DNA of 64,000 bases. It comes from Rhodospirillaceae bacterium UBA1479. GTDB lineage: Bacteria; Pseudomonadota; Alphaproteobacteria; Rhodospirillales; Casp-alpha2. The stretch lies in assembly GCA_002325375.1 (NCBI GenBank), contig DCRZ01000002.1:124001-188000 (forward strand). Direction: 5' to 3'. How positions within the stretch are numbered: position 1 is the first letter of the stretch; each line of letters starts with the position of its first letter. The notes beneath the pieces were generated by a model, which worked only from the letters and a program-made list of their open reading frames with translations, had not been told where the DNA came from and did not search any database. This document shows, in pieces, positions 35,512 through 43,727 of this stretch. Both the position numbers and the translations under genes were made by a program.

Positions 35512-36291
35512 ACCCCGCCCGACGGCCCCGGCCAGATGACAGACCACCCGACCACGTCCGACACCATCCGCGTTCTGGGGGATCGGCGCTCCATCCGTTC
35601 CTATTCGGACAAGGACGTGACCGATGCCCAGGTCACGGCGATTTTGGAGGCCGCGCGCCGGGCGCCGACCTCGGGCAATCTGCAGGCCTATTCCGTGGTC
35701 GTCGTGCGCGATGCGGAGACCAAGGAAAAGCTTGCCAAGATTTCCGGCGGTCAGAAGCATATCGAGACCTGCCCTGTCTTCCTCGCCTTCGTCGCCGACC
35801 TGACGCGGATCGAAAAGGCGTTCCGGCGCCACGACGGCAACCTCGACGACAACAATCTGGAAATGGGCCTGATGGCGTCCATCGACGCCTCCCTGGTCGG
35901 CATGGCGGCCTATGTGGCGGCGGACAGCTTGGGCATTCAGGGCGTGATGATCGGCGCCATGCGCAACGATCCCGAAGCGGTCGCCGAACTTCTCGACCTG
36001 CCTTCCCGCGCCTATGTGGTGTTCGGCATGTGCCTGGGCTATCCGGCGGAAGCGCCGAAGCAGAAGCCCCGCATGGCCGCCGAGGGCATCATCCATTACG
36101 AACGCTACGACGCGGACAAGGCGCTGGCCGTGGTCGATACCTACAATGCCGAATTGAAGGCCCATTACGAATCCGTGGGCAAGCCGACGGCGGAGGACTC
36201 CTGGTCCGCCGACGTCGATAAGAAATACGCCCAGCGTCCCCGCGACCATTTGCGGGATGCCTTGAAAAAACGCGGGTTCGACTTCCGCTGA
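35509..36291 (+). CDS. NADPH-dependent nitroreductase family oxidoreductase (NfsA/FRP-like)
   Basis: 260 residues, FMN-binding nitroreductase fold. Recognisable blocks: DRRSIRSYSDKDVT (FMN phosphate-binding Arg residues), RRAPTSGNLQAYSVVVVRD, and the later FGMCLGYP. The length and C-terminal extension (about 190-260) fit the NfsA/FRP subgroup, which reduces flavins, quinones or nitro compounds. Start 35509 is preferred over an ATG at 35536 because AAGGAAG lies upstream. Last gene of the IclR operon; its role in the pathway is unclear. Confidence 0.85.
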   Translation: MTPPDGPGQMTDHPTTSDTIRVLGDRRSIRSYSDKDVTDAQVTAILEAARRAPTSGNLQAYSVVVVRDAETKEKLAKISGGQKHIETCPVFLAFVADLTRIEKAFRRHDGNLDDNNLEMGLMASIDASLVGMAAYVAADSLGIQGVMIGAMRNDPEAVAELLDLPSRAYVVFGMCLGYPAEAPKQKPRMAAEGIIHYERYDADKALAVVDTYNAELKAHYESVGKPTAEDSWSADVDKKYAQRPRDHLRDALKKRGFDFR

Positions 36292-36321
36292 GTGCGGACA
36301 AATCACTGACGGGCGTATCCT

Positions 36322-36738
36322 ATGCCGTTCACCGTTCACGACGAGGCCGAAGGGCTGTGGGTCACACTCACGGGTTTCGCCGTGCCTTATGAGTTTCAGG
36401 AAGTGGCCCTGGCCACGGCGGCCCATCCCGACCGGGACCGCCACCGTTACCACCTGTTCGATTTCAGCGATATCGACCGCGACGCCCTATTCGCGCTGAC
36501 CGAAGCCATCGGCGCCTCCCACGCGGCCAAGTCGCGGGAAATTTTCGGCGACCGGGAGAACCCCAAGTTCACCGGCCTGATTTCACCGCACGAGAAGATG
36601 CAGACGGTCTTCCGGGTCTTTATCGACTCCAACCCGCGCCCGCCGGGCCATGTAATCCGGCGGTTCACGACCCTGAAGCAGGCGCGGGCCTGGTTGCGGG
36701 AATGCCTGAACGGGGAGCATCCCGAAAACGCCGGTTGA
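36322..36738 (+). CDS. hypothetical protein, possibly SpoIIAA/STAS-like
   Basis: 138 residues, soluble, no signal peptide. Alternating beta and helix pattern (VTLTGFAV, HRYHLFDFSDID, a helix from ALFALTEAIGASHAA, then MQTVFRVFIDS and a C-terminal helix LKQARAWLREC) resembles SpoIIAA-like/STAS proteins, which bind partners or lipids. No catalytic motif is evident, and the match is by pattern only. Located between the nitroreductase and an antiporter gene, on the same strand with 60-base gaps on either side. Confidence 0.6.
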   Translation: MPFTVHDEAEGLWVTLTGFAVPYEFQEVALATAAHPDRDRHRYHLFDFSDIDRDALFALTEAIGASHAAKSREIFGDRENPKFTGLISPHEKMQTVFRVFIDSNPRPPGHVIRRFTTLKQARAWLRECLNGEHPENAG

Positions 36739-36801
36739 ATTTCCCGCCCCGTGGGCCATGTTTGAACCTTCGCACAGGCCATCATCATCCCGGGGCACGC
36801 C

Positions 36802-38607
36802 ATGACCGCTAATTTTCTCGTCCAGGCCGCGGTCTTTCTTGCCGCCGCCGCCATCGCCGCCCCCCTCGCCAAGAAGCTGAACATTTCGTCGGTGCTGGGG
36901 TATCTCGCCGCCGGGGTGCTGATCGGGCCTTACGGGCTCGGCTTCGTCTATTCCGTCTATCAGGTCGAAAGCATCCTCCACATCGCTGAATACGGCGTGG
37001 CGCTGCTGCTGTTCCTGATCGGCCTGGAACTGCGGCCCAAGCGTCTGTGGACCATGCGGCAATCGATCTTTGGCCTTGGCGCCGGGCAGGTCGCCGTTTG
37101 CGCCCTCTGCCTGACCCCTCTGGCGACCCTGTTCGGCATTTCCTGGGACAAGGCGGTATTCGTCGCGCTGGCGCTGTCCCTGTCGTCGACCGCCTTCGTC
37201 CTTCAGGTGCTGGAGGAAAAGGGCGAGCTGACCACCCGCCACGGCCGCGCCGCGTTCTCCATCCTGCTGTTCCAGGATCTGGCCGCCATCCCCTTGATCG
37301 CGATGATCCCGCTGTGGGGGGCGGGGGCACCCGGATCGGGCCTATCGCTGGTTGATGCGGCCTTTGCCATCGGCGCGATTCTGGCCGTCGTGGTGGTCGG
37401 GCGCTATCTCCTGTCGCGGCTCTATAAGCTGGTCGCCCTGACCGGCGTGCGCGAGGCCCTGACGGCAAGTGCGTTGCTGACCGTGGTCGGCGTGGCGCTG
37501 TTGATGGAAGCGGTCGGCCTGTCGGCGGCCCTGGGCGCCTTTCTGGCCGGGGCCTTGCTCGCCGATTCCCCCTACCGCCATCAGATCGAGGCCGATATCG
37601 CGCCCTTCGAGGGCCTGCTGCTCGGCCTGTTCTTCACGGCCATCGGCATGGCCCTGAACCTCAACCTGTTGGCCGATCAGACCCTGGTGATCCTGGCCGG
37701 GGTGGCCGGTCTGGTCGCCGTGAAGGCGGGCGTGATCTTTGTTCTGGGGCGCATGCGCGGGCTCGACACGCCGGCGGCGCGGCGGCTCGCCATGGCCGTG
37801 TCGCAGGGCGGGGAATTCGCCTTCGTGCTGTTCTCCACGGCGCTGGGCGCCAATGTGATCGAACGCGACCTGGCCGAGCTGCTGTCGGTCATCGTGACGC
37901 TCTCCATGCTGTCGACGCCGCTGCTGTTGGCCGCCGACGGCCTGATCGCCCGCAAGGGGGCCGCGGCGACCGACGCCCACGACGACATGCCCGAGGAAAT
38001 GGGCCATGTGGTGATCGCCGGGTTCGGGCGGTTCGGCCAGATCACCGCCCGCGTGCTGGGGGCGCGGGGCATCCCGTTCATCGCCCTCGACAATTCCCCG
38101 GAACAGGTCGACCTGGTCGCCCGCTTCGGCAGCCGGGCCTATTTCGGCGACGCCAGCCGCCTGCATATCCTGGAGGCGGCGCAGACCCGCAAGGCGCGGG
38201 CCTTCGTGCTGGCCATCGACGATGTCGAGGCCTCCGTGCGCACGGCGGAAATCGTGCGCCGCCACTTCCCCGACGTGCCGGTGTTCGCCCGCGCCCGCAA
38301 CCGTCTGCACGCGCACCGGCTCATGGACTTAGGGGTCAAGCACATCCGCCGCGAGACGTTCCTGTCGGCCCTCGACCTGACGCGGGAGGTTCTGGGCGGG
38401 CTCGGCTTCTCCAATACGGAGGTCACCCGCATGACCGACGCCTTCCAGAAGCATGACGAACAGCGCCTGTTCGAGGATTACGCCGACTATACCGATCAGC
38501 AGAAACTTCAGGTCAAGGCGCGTAAATATCAGGAGGAACTGGTCGACCTGTTCAAGCAGGACGCGGCCGGCCTCAGCCCCGACGCGCCGGAAGACGGCAA
38601 GGGTTGA
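36802..38607 (+). CDS. CPA2 family monovalent cation:proton antiporter with TrkA-N domain
   Basis: 601 residues. About twelve membrane segments (1-385) of the Kef/CPA2 type, including LSLSSTAFVLQVLEEKGE with the family's SST motif, followed by a cytoplasmic Rossmann RCK/TrkA-N domain (about 397-515; HVVIAGFGRFGQI is the nucleotide-binding loop). It probably exchanges potassium or sodium for protons under NAD(H) or glutathione-type control. No KefF/KefG flavoprotein is adjacent. Convergent with the cNMP-binding protein gene, with six bases between stops. Confidence 0.9.
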   Translation: MTANFLVQAAVFLAAAAIAAPLAKKLNISSVLGYLAAGVLIGPYGLGFVYSVYQVESILHIAEYGVALLLFLIGLELRPKRLWTMRQSIFGLGAGQVAVCALCLTPLATLFGISWDKAVFVALALSLSSTAFVLQVLEEKGELTTRHGRAAFSILLFQDLAAIPLIAMIPLWGAGAPGSGLSLVDAAFAIGAILAVVVVGRYLLSRLYKLVALTGVREALTASALLTVVGVALLMEAVGLSAALGAFLAGALLADSPYRHQIEADIAPFEGLLLGLFFTAIGMALNLNLLADQTLVILAGVAGLVAVKAGVIFVLGRMRGLDTPAARRLAMAVSQGGEFAFVLFSTALGANVIERDLAELLSVIVTLSMLSTPLLLAADGLIARKGAAATDAHDDMPEEMGHVVIAGFGRFGQITARVLGARGIPFIALDNSPEQVDLVARFGSRAYFGDASRLHILEAAQTRKARAFVLAIDDVEASVRTAEIVRRHFPDVPVFARARNRLHAHRLMDLGVKHIRRETFLSALDLTREVLGGLGFSNTEVTRMTDAFQKHDEQRLFEDYADYTDQQKLQVKARKYQEELVDLFKQDAAGLSPDAPEDGKG

Positions 38608-38613
38608 GCGTCG

Positions 38614-39222
38614 TCAGGCGCTGAGCACGGCCGGCCGGTTCATGTTGTCGAATAGGCGGGCGACGATCATCTTGATCAGGTAGAGCCCGAATTCCGGATT
38701 GTCGGCGAACAGTTCCAGCACCCGCTGTTCCGCGATGGCGAGAACCACACAGTCGTCGCGGCATTCCACGGTCTGCGAGCGTTTGCGGTCGGGGGCGAAC
38801 ATGGCGATTTCGCCGATCAGGTTGCCCGGGCCGATCTCCAGGTCCAGTTCGATGATATATGCCCGGCCCGACGCCAGGTAGAAGATGTCCTGGGCCGCGT
38901 CGCCGCGCCGGCACAGAAATTCCCCCTTGGCGACGCGGCGTTCCGTCATGAACGGCAGCAGGGACTTCACGTCGAATTCCGCATGGGCCATTTCATGGAT
39001 GCGGCGCTTCAGGCGCACGGCCTGCATCAGGCGCATGGCGTTCAGCGGAAACAGGCAACCGTGCAGCACCATGATCGGCACCAAGTCGCCGTACACGCCA
39101 TAGGAAAAGAACAGGAAATTGCTGGCCAGCCCGACGATCCGAAGCGGGATCATCGACTTCATCCAGAAGGTCACGAAGACCGCACCGGACGCGACGTAGC
39201 CGAGTATTTCCAAAACCTGCAA
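38614..39222 (-). CDS. membrane protein with C-terminal cyclic-nucleotide-binding domain (Popeye-like layout)
   Basis: 202 residues. Three hydrophobic segments (about 5-24, 27-45 and 50-66) precede a cyclic-nucleotide-binding domain (about 85-195). The phosphate-binding cassette has GEIAMFAPDRKRSQT, with Glu and Arg in the expected places. Three membrane helices before a cNMP-type domain is the layout of animal Popeye proteins and their bacterial relatives. TTG start preceded by GGGGG. A class III cyclase gene lies about 11 kb away in the same window, but no direct link is shown. Confidence 0.8.
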   Translation of the reverse strand: MQVLEILGYVASGAVFVTFWMKSMIPLRIVGLASNFLFFSYGVYGDLVPIMVLHGCLFPLNAMRLMQAVRLKRRIHEMAHAEFDVKSLLPFMTERRVAKGEFLCRRGDAAQDIFYLASGRAYIIELDLEIGPGNLIGEIAMFAPDRKRSQTVECRDDCVVLAIAEQRVLELFADNPEFGLYLIKMIVARLFDNMNRPAVLSA

Positions 39223-39320
39223 GACGCCCCCGGTGGCCTTTTTATTTAGACCGTTCTCTTCTAGTCACTCTTAGGGGCGCGGGAAAGAATTCAATTTTAG
39301 GAATATTTAAGCGGAAGGTA
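39223..39320. promoter_or_regulatory. promoter gap between GMC and cNMP-protein genes
   Basis: This 98-base, relatively AT-rich gap (TTCAATTTTAGGAATATTTAA at its right end) separates two minus-strand genes. It holds the promoter of the cNMP protein and the 3' flank of the GMC gene. I see no clear terminator hairpin. Confidence 0.3.
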
Positions 39321-40958
39321 TCAGTCCTTGATGATCTCCGGCGCCGGCGGCGTCTTGCCCAGGATCATGTCCGCCGCCTTTTCCGCGATCATGATGGTCG
39401 CCGCGTTCAGGTTGGCCGACGGCATGTTGGGCATGATCGAGGCGTCGACCACGCGCAGTCCCTCCAGCCCGTGCAGGCGCAGTTGGTCGTCGACCACGGT
39501 CGACTTGTCCGTCGCCGGGCCCATGCGGCAGGTGCCCATGGGGTGGAAGGTGGTGGTGGCGCGGATTTTCGCCGCTTCCATCAATTCGTCGTCGGACTGC
39601 ACATGGTCGCCGGGAAACTCCTCGCCGTCGAAGTATTTCGCCATGGGGGCGGAGCGCAGGATGCGGCGCACCAGCTTCATGCCGGCCAGCAGGACCTGGC
39701 GGTCCGTCTCGTGCTCCAGGTAGCGGGGATTGATGACCGGCTTGTCGAAGGGGTCGGTGCTGACCGCCTTCACGTATCCGGTGCTTTCCGGGCGTTGCTG
39801 CCAGGAGGCCACGGTCATGCCGGGAAATTTGTCGAGCACGGTCTGGCGGCCCGAGACGTAGCTGGCCGGGGTGAAGGTCAGTTGCAGGTCCGAATTGGCG
39901 ATGGCCGGGTCGGAACGCCAGAAGGCGTAGACCATGGTCGCCTGCAGGCCGAGCACGCTGGGCTTGCCCATCAGCCATTTCGCCACCTCGGGCACCAGGG
40001 CCAGGCCCTGGGCGCGCTGATTGAGGCTGCCCACGTTCTTGACCCGGGCCGTGAAGCGCGGCGCGTAATGGTCGCGCAGGCCCAGGCCCACGGCGGGCAG
40101 GGCGTGGCGGACGTCGATGCCCAATTCGCTCAGATGGGCCGGGTCGCCGATCCCGGACAGTTGCAGCAGCTGCGGCGAATTGATCACCCCGCCGGACAGG
40201 ATGACCTCTTTGCGCGCCGCGATCTCGTGCGCCTGGCCGCCGCGCCCGCCCTTCAGGTAGCGCACGCCGGTGACCCGCCTGCCGTCCATCACCAGGCCCG
40301 TGGCATGGGCGCTGGTGATCACGTTCAGGCGGCCTTCTTTCATGGCCGGATGCAGAAAGGCCCGGGCGGCGCTCATGCGGCGGCGGTTGTAGATCGTGCG
40401 CTGGGTATAGGCCACGCCTTCCTGGGTGGCGCCGTTGTAATCGGGATTGCGCGGGATGCCGCAGGCCTCGGCGCCGTCCATGAAGGCTTCGCAAAGCTCG
40501 TGGGGCATGTCCGTGTCGGTGACGGTCAGCGCGCCGTCCCGGCTGCGGAACCGTTCATCGGCCTCACCGATGCGTTTTTCCGAGCGTTTGAAGTAGGGCA
40601 GCACGTCGGCATAGCCCCAGCCCCGGTTGCCCATCTGCGCCCAGGAATTGTAATCCTCGCGGTTGCCGCGGTTGTAGACGTTGCCGTTGATGGACGACGA
40701 TCCGCCCAGGGTCTTGCCGCGCGGCACGGGGATGGCGCGGCCGGCGGTCCATTCCGTCGGCTCCGTCTGATAGCGCCAGTTCAGGGTCTTGTGGTCCAGC
40801 AGCTTCATGAAGCCGGCCGGGATGTGGATCATGGGGTTCCAGTCGGGCGGCCCCGCTTCCAGTACGCAGACGGAATTCCTGCCGTCCGCCGACAGCCGGT
40901 TGGCCAGCACGCAGCCCGCCGATCCGGCGCCGATAATGATGTAGTCGTATGTGTCCAT
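39321..40958 (-). CDS. GMC family FAD-dependent oxidoreductase (choline dehydrogenase-like)
   Basis: 545 residues. FAD-binding IIIGAGSAGCVLANRLS at the N terminus, the GMC block GGSSSINGNVYNRG (about 80-93), catalytic His in FHPMGTCRMG (near 467) and the second active-site residue in SANLNAATIM (near 510). Members oxidise alcohols such as choline or polyethylene glycol; betB and betI are not nearby, so choline is not supported. No signal peptide. Divergent from the DAO-type gene, with about 157 bases between. Confidence 0.9.
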   Translation of the reverse strand: MDTYDYIIIGAGSAGCVLANRLSADGRNSVCVLEAGPPDWNPMIHIPAGFMKLLDHKTLNWRYQTEPTEWTAGRAIPVPRGKTLGGSSSINGNVYNRGNREDYNSWAQMGNRGWGYADVLPYFKRSEKRIGEADERFRSRDGALTVTDTDMPHELCEAFMDGAEACGIPRNPDYNGATQEGVAYTQRTIYNRRRMSAARAFLHPAMKEGRLNVITSAHATGLVMDGRRVTGVRYLKGGRGGQAHEIAARKEVILSGGVINSPQLLQLSGIGDPAHLSELGIDVRHALPAVGLGLRDHYAPRFTARVKNVGSLNQRAQGLALVPEVAKWLMGKPSVLGLQATMVYAFWRSDPAIANSDLQLTFTPASYVSGRQTVLDKFPGMTVASWQQRPESTGYVKAVSTDPFDKPVINPRYLEHETDRQVLLAGMKLVRRILRSAPMAKYFDGEEFPGDHVQSDDELMEAAKIRATTTFHPMGTCRMGPATDKSTVVDDQLRLHGLEGLRVVDASIMPNMPSANLNAATIMIAEKAADMILGKTPPAPEIIKD

Positions 40959-41115
40959 GTGGGGTCTTCAACTTGGATGGGAAACGGATGCGGGCTTTGC
41001 GCCGCTTGAAGCCCTAGAAAACCCCATCATGGCGGGGTGCGGCAAGGGGCAATTCCGCATATAGGCGGCCCGAATTTTCCGTGCCAATATCGCCGTTCCA
41101 TTGGGGGGTGCCGCC

Positions 41116-42477
41116 TTGCCGCCGATTTCCGACAAAAACACGCCTGTCCGTTTTGCCGATCCGCTGCCCGACGCAGCAGACGTCGTCGTCATCGGCGCCG
41201 GGGTGGCGGGCACGGCGACGGCCTATTTCCTGGCCCAGCGCGGGCAGAAGGTCGTGCTGTGCGAAAAGGGCCGGGTCGCGGGCGAACAATCATCGCGCAA
41301 CTGGGGCTGGATCCGGCAGCAGGCCCGCGACCTTGCCGAACTGCCGATCATGATCGAGGCCAACCGCATCTGGCAGGGCCTGGCGGCGGAGACGGGGGAG
41401 GCGGACCTGACCTTCACCCAGGGCGGCTGCCTCTACCTCGCCACCACGAAGGCGGAAATGGCGCGCTACGAAGCCTGGCTGGACCGGGCCAAGGACTATC
41501 AGCTCGACACCAAATTGCTGTCGCCGGCGGATCTGCGCGCCCTCTATCCGGGCCTGCCCGGCACCTATACGGGCGGCATGTATACGGCCAGCGACGGCCG
41601 GGGCGAGCCCTTCGCCGCCGTCCCGGCCCTGGCGCGGGCGGCGCAGCGCCTGGGTGTCGCGGTGATCGAGGATTGCGCCGTGCGGACCCTGGACGTCACC
41701 GGCGGGCGGGTATCCGGCGTGGTCACGGAGAAGGGCCGGGTGTCCTGCAATGCCGTGGTTCTGGCGGCCGGGGCCTGGACCACCCATTTCGCGTCCAACG
41801 TCGGCATCGACGTGCCGCAGCTGGCCGTGCGCTGCACCGTGGCGCGGACCGAGGCGGCGCCCCATCTGTTCGCCAACCAGCCCGACGTGCCCAACATCCG
41901 CGACGTCGGGTTCTGCCTTAGGCGGCGGGCCGACGGCGGCTATACCCTGGCCACGGGCACCCATGCGGACCATTACCTGTCGCGCAAGTCCTTCAGGTAC
42001 GCGTCCAAGTTCATCAAGGCCATGGGGGCGTCGTGGCGCGACATCCGCCTGCATGCGGGCGCCCCCGCGGGCTATCCCGGGGCCTGGGGCATGCCGAGCC
42101 GATGGTCCGGCGACGAGGCTAGCCCGTTCGAGAAGACCCGCGTTCTCAATCCCAAGCCGACGGCGGCCGAGGTCCGCCGCTTGGAAGACCGCATGGCCAA
42201 GCGCTATCCGGCCCTGGCCGGGGTCAAACTGGCGGAGGCTTGGGCCGGGATGATCGACGTCACCCCCGACGTGGTGCCGACCCTGGGTGAGGACCCGATG
42301 CTGCCTGGCATGTTCATCTGCACGGGTCTGTCCGGCCACGGCTTCGGCATCGGCCCGGCCATTGGCCGGGTGATGGCCGACATGGTGGTCGGGCGCGACC
42401 CGGGCCATGATGTGACGCGGTTCCGCGCGGAACGGTTCCGCGACGGCAGCCCCATCCTGCCCGGGCCGTACCTTTGA
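41116..42477 (+). CDS. FAD-dependent amine/amino-acid oxidoreductase (DAO family)
   Basis: 453 residues from the preferred TTG start. FAD-binding VVVIGAGVAGTATAYFLAQRG near 17-37 and the SSRNWGWIRQQ block seen in sarcosine or gamma-glutamylputrescine-type oxidases, followed by a DAO substrate domain and a C-terminal GLSGHGFGIGPAIG. It oxidises a secondary amine or D-amino acid; substrate unknown. A TTG at 41101 is also open, but 41116 has GGGGGG at suitable distance. Convergent with the aldo/keto reductase gene, four bases apart. Confidence 0.85.
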   Translation: MPPISDKNTPVRFADPLPDAADVVVIGAGVAGTATAYFLAQRGQKVVLCEKGRVAGEQSSRNWGWIRQQARDLAELPIMIEANRIWQGLAAETGEADLTFTQGGCLYLATTKAEMARYEAWLDRAKDYQLDTKLLSPADLRALYPGLPGTYTGGMYTASDGRGEPFAAVPALARAAQRLGVAVIEDCAVRTLDVTGGRVSGVVTEKGRVSCNAVVLAAGAWTTHFASNVGIDVPQLAVRCTVARTEAAPHLFANQPDVPNIRDVGFCLRRRADGGYTLATGTHADHYLSRKSFRYASKFIKAMGASWRDIRLHAGAPAGYPGAWGMPSRWSGDEASPFEKTRVLNPKPTAAEVRRLEDRMAKRYPALAGVKLAEAWAGMIDVTPDVVPTLGEDPMLPGMFICTGLSGHGFGIGPAIGRVMADMVVGRDPGHDVTRFRAERFRDGSPILPGPYL

Positions 42478-42481
42478 CCGC

Positions 42482-43555
42482 TTAACCCCGCGCCTTCATA
42501 TCCGCCCGCGCCTTGGCGATCACGCCCGGATACTTTTTGCCCGGATAGCGCGGCGCTTTGTCCAGGTCGGCGAAGCCGGGAATGGTCTCCATATGTTTGA
42601 CCATGCGGTCGCGCATTTTCTGGTCGGGCAGGGGGCCTTTCAGCGCGCCGATGTTTTCCGAGGCATGGTCCGGATTGGCCGTGGCCGGAATGGCCGCCGT
42701 GATCGCCGGATGCGCGACGATCCACTTCAAAAAGAACTCGGCCCAGTTGGCGGCGAAGTCCTTGGCGAAATCGGGCACCTTATGCCCCTCGACCAGCTTG
42801 AACAGGCGGGCCTTTTCGAACGGCATGTTGACCAGCACGGCGGCCCCCACGTCGGCGGCGGCGGGCAGGATCTTCTGTTCGGCCAGGCGGTTGAAGATGG
42901 AATAGTGGACCTGCACGAAATCGGGCTTGCCCTTCTTGATCCAGCTTTCCAACAGGTCGAAATAGGGCGGCTCGTGATGGGTGATGCCGACGTGCTTGAT
43001 GTGGCCCTCCTTCTGCCAGACTTTCAGGATCGGCAGGATGACCGCGATGTTGGTCAGGCTGTGGACCTGCATCACGTCGAACTGCTTGCGCCACAGGCGG
43101 CGGCGGGATTCGTCCAGACTGCGCTGGGCGTGGCTGTCGTCGAACAGGAACTCGCCTGTCGACCAGATCTTGTTGGCGATGAACAGCTTGTCGTTGATGT
43201 CGAGGGCGGAGGCGGAATCGCCAAGGGTCAGTTCGCCCGTGCCGTACAGCGGCGAGGTATCGACCACCCGTCCGCCGCCGTCGTAGAACCGCTTGAGGAC
43301 TTCGCGCAGATGGTTGCGCGGCTCACCGGGGATGGTGTCGTAGACAAGATAGGTGCCCATGCCGATGGCGGGCACCTGCTGGCCGGTCTTGCCGATGGTC
43401 TTCATGATCGCGTCGGCGGGGGCGGCGGCGCGCGCCGGTTTGCCGCCGGCCGCAAGCCCGGCGGGCAGGGCCGCCGCCGCCAGGCCTAGGCCCACGGCCT
43501 TCATCAGGTCGCGGCGCGAGGCCACGGGATTCGGGGAATTGTCGGAACTGGTCAT
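42482..43555 (-). CDS. Tat-exported aldo/keto reductase
   Basis: 357 residues. A twin-arginine signal (SRRDLMKAVGL, about 13-23, then a hydrophobic stretch to about 45) predicts export in folded form. The catalytic tetrad is intact: Asp and Tyr in VDTSPLYG, Lys in IANKIW and His in QVHSLT. A periplasmic NADPH enzyme is odd because NADPH is not available there unless the enzyme retains its cofactor, as glucose-fructose oxidoreductase does. Substrate unknown. Confidence 0.87.
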   Translation of the reverse strand: MTSSDNSPNPVASRRDLMKAVGLGLAAAALPAGLAAGGKPARAAAPADAIMKTIGKTGQQVPAIGMGTYLVYDTIPGEPRNHLREVLKRFYDGGGRVVDTSPLYGTGELTLGDSASALDINDKLFIANKIWSTGEFLFDDSHAQRSLDESRRRLWRKQFDVMQVHSLTNIAVILPILKVWQKEGHIKHVGITHHEPPYFDLLESWIKKGKPDFVQVHYSIFNRLAEQKILPAAADVGAAVLVNMPFEKARLFKLVEGHKVPDFAKDFAANWAEFFLKWIVAHPAITAAIPATANPDHASENIGALKGPLPDQKMRDRMVKHMETIPGFADLDKAPRYPGKKYPGVIAKARADMKARG

Positions 43556-43688
43556 CGTTGGCTACTCCCATAGGTGGCTGATCGCGGCAATTGAATGCCG
43601 CGTTGTGCAGAATTCGACAGTGCAAAAACTGCTTAACCCCACCGGGAATACCCGCCGACTTTCAGGGCAAATGCGGGGGTTCGCAAGA

Positions 43689-43700
43689 CACAAATTTGTG
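43689..43700. promoter_or_regulatory. 12-bp perfect palindrome upstream of aldo/keto reductase gene
   Basis: CACAAATTTGTG is self-complementary and lies about 134 bases upstream of the AKR start, in a 172-base gap. The following GTGACGAC and CGGGCC recur near 45014-45030 upstream of the bacterioferritin genes. Confidence 0.3.
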
Positions 43701-43727
43701 ACGACGCGGGCCCGTGGCCGAGGCTGT

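Noticed and set aside
39321..40958. Choline dehydrogenase betA
   Set aside because: GMC enzymes share the motifs and no betB, betI or choline transporter is adjacent.
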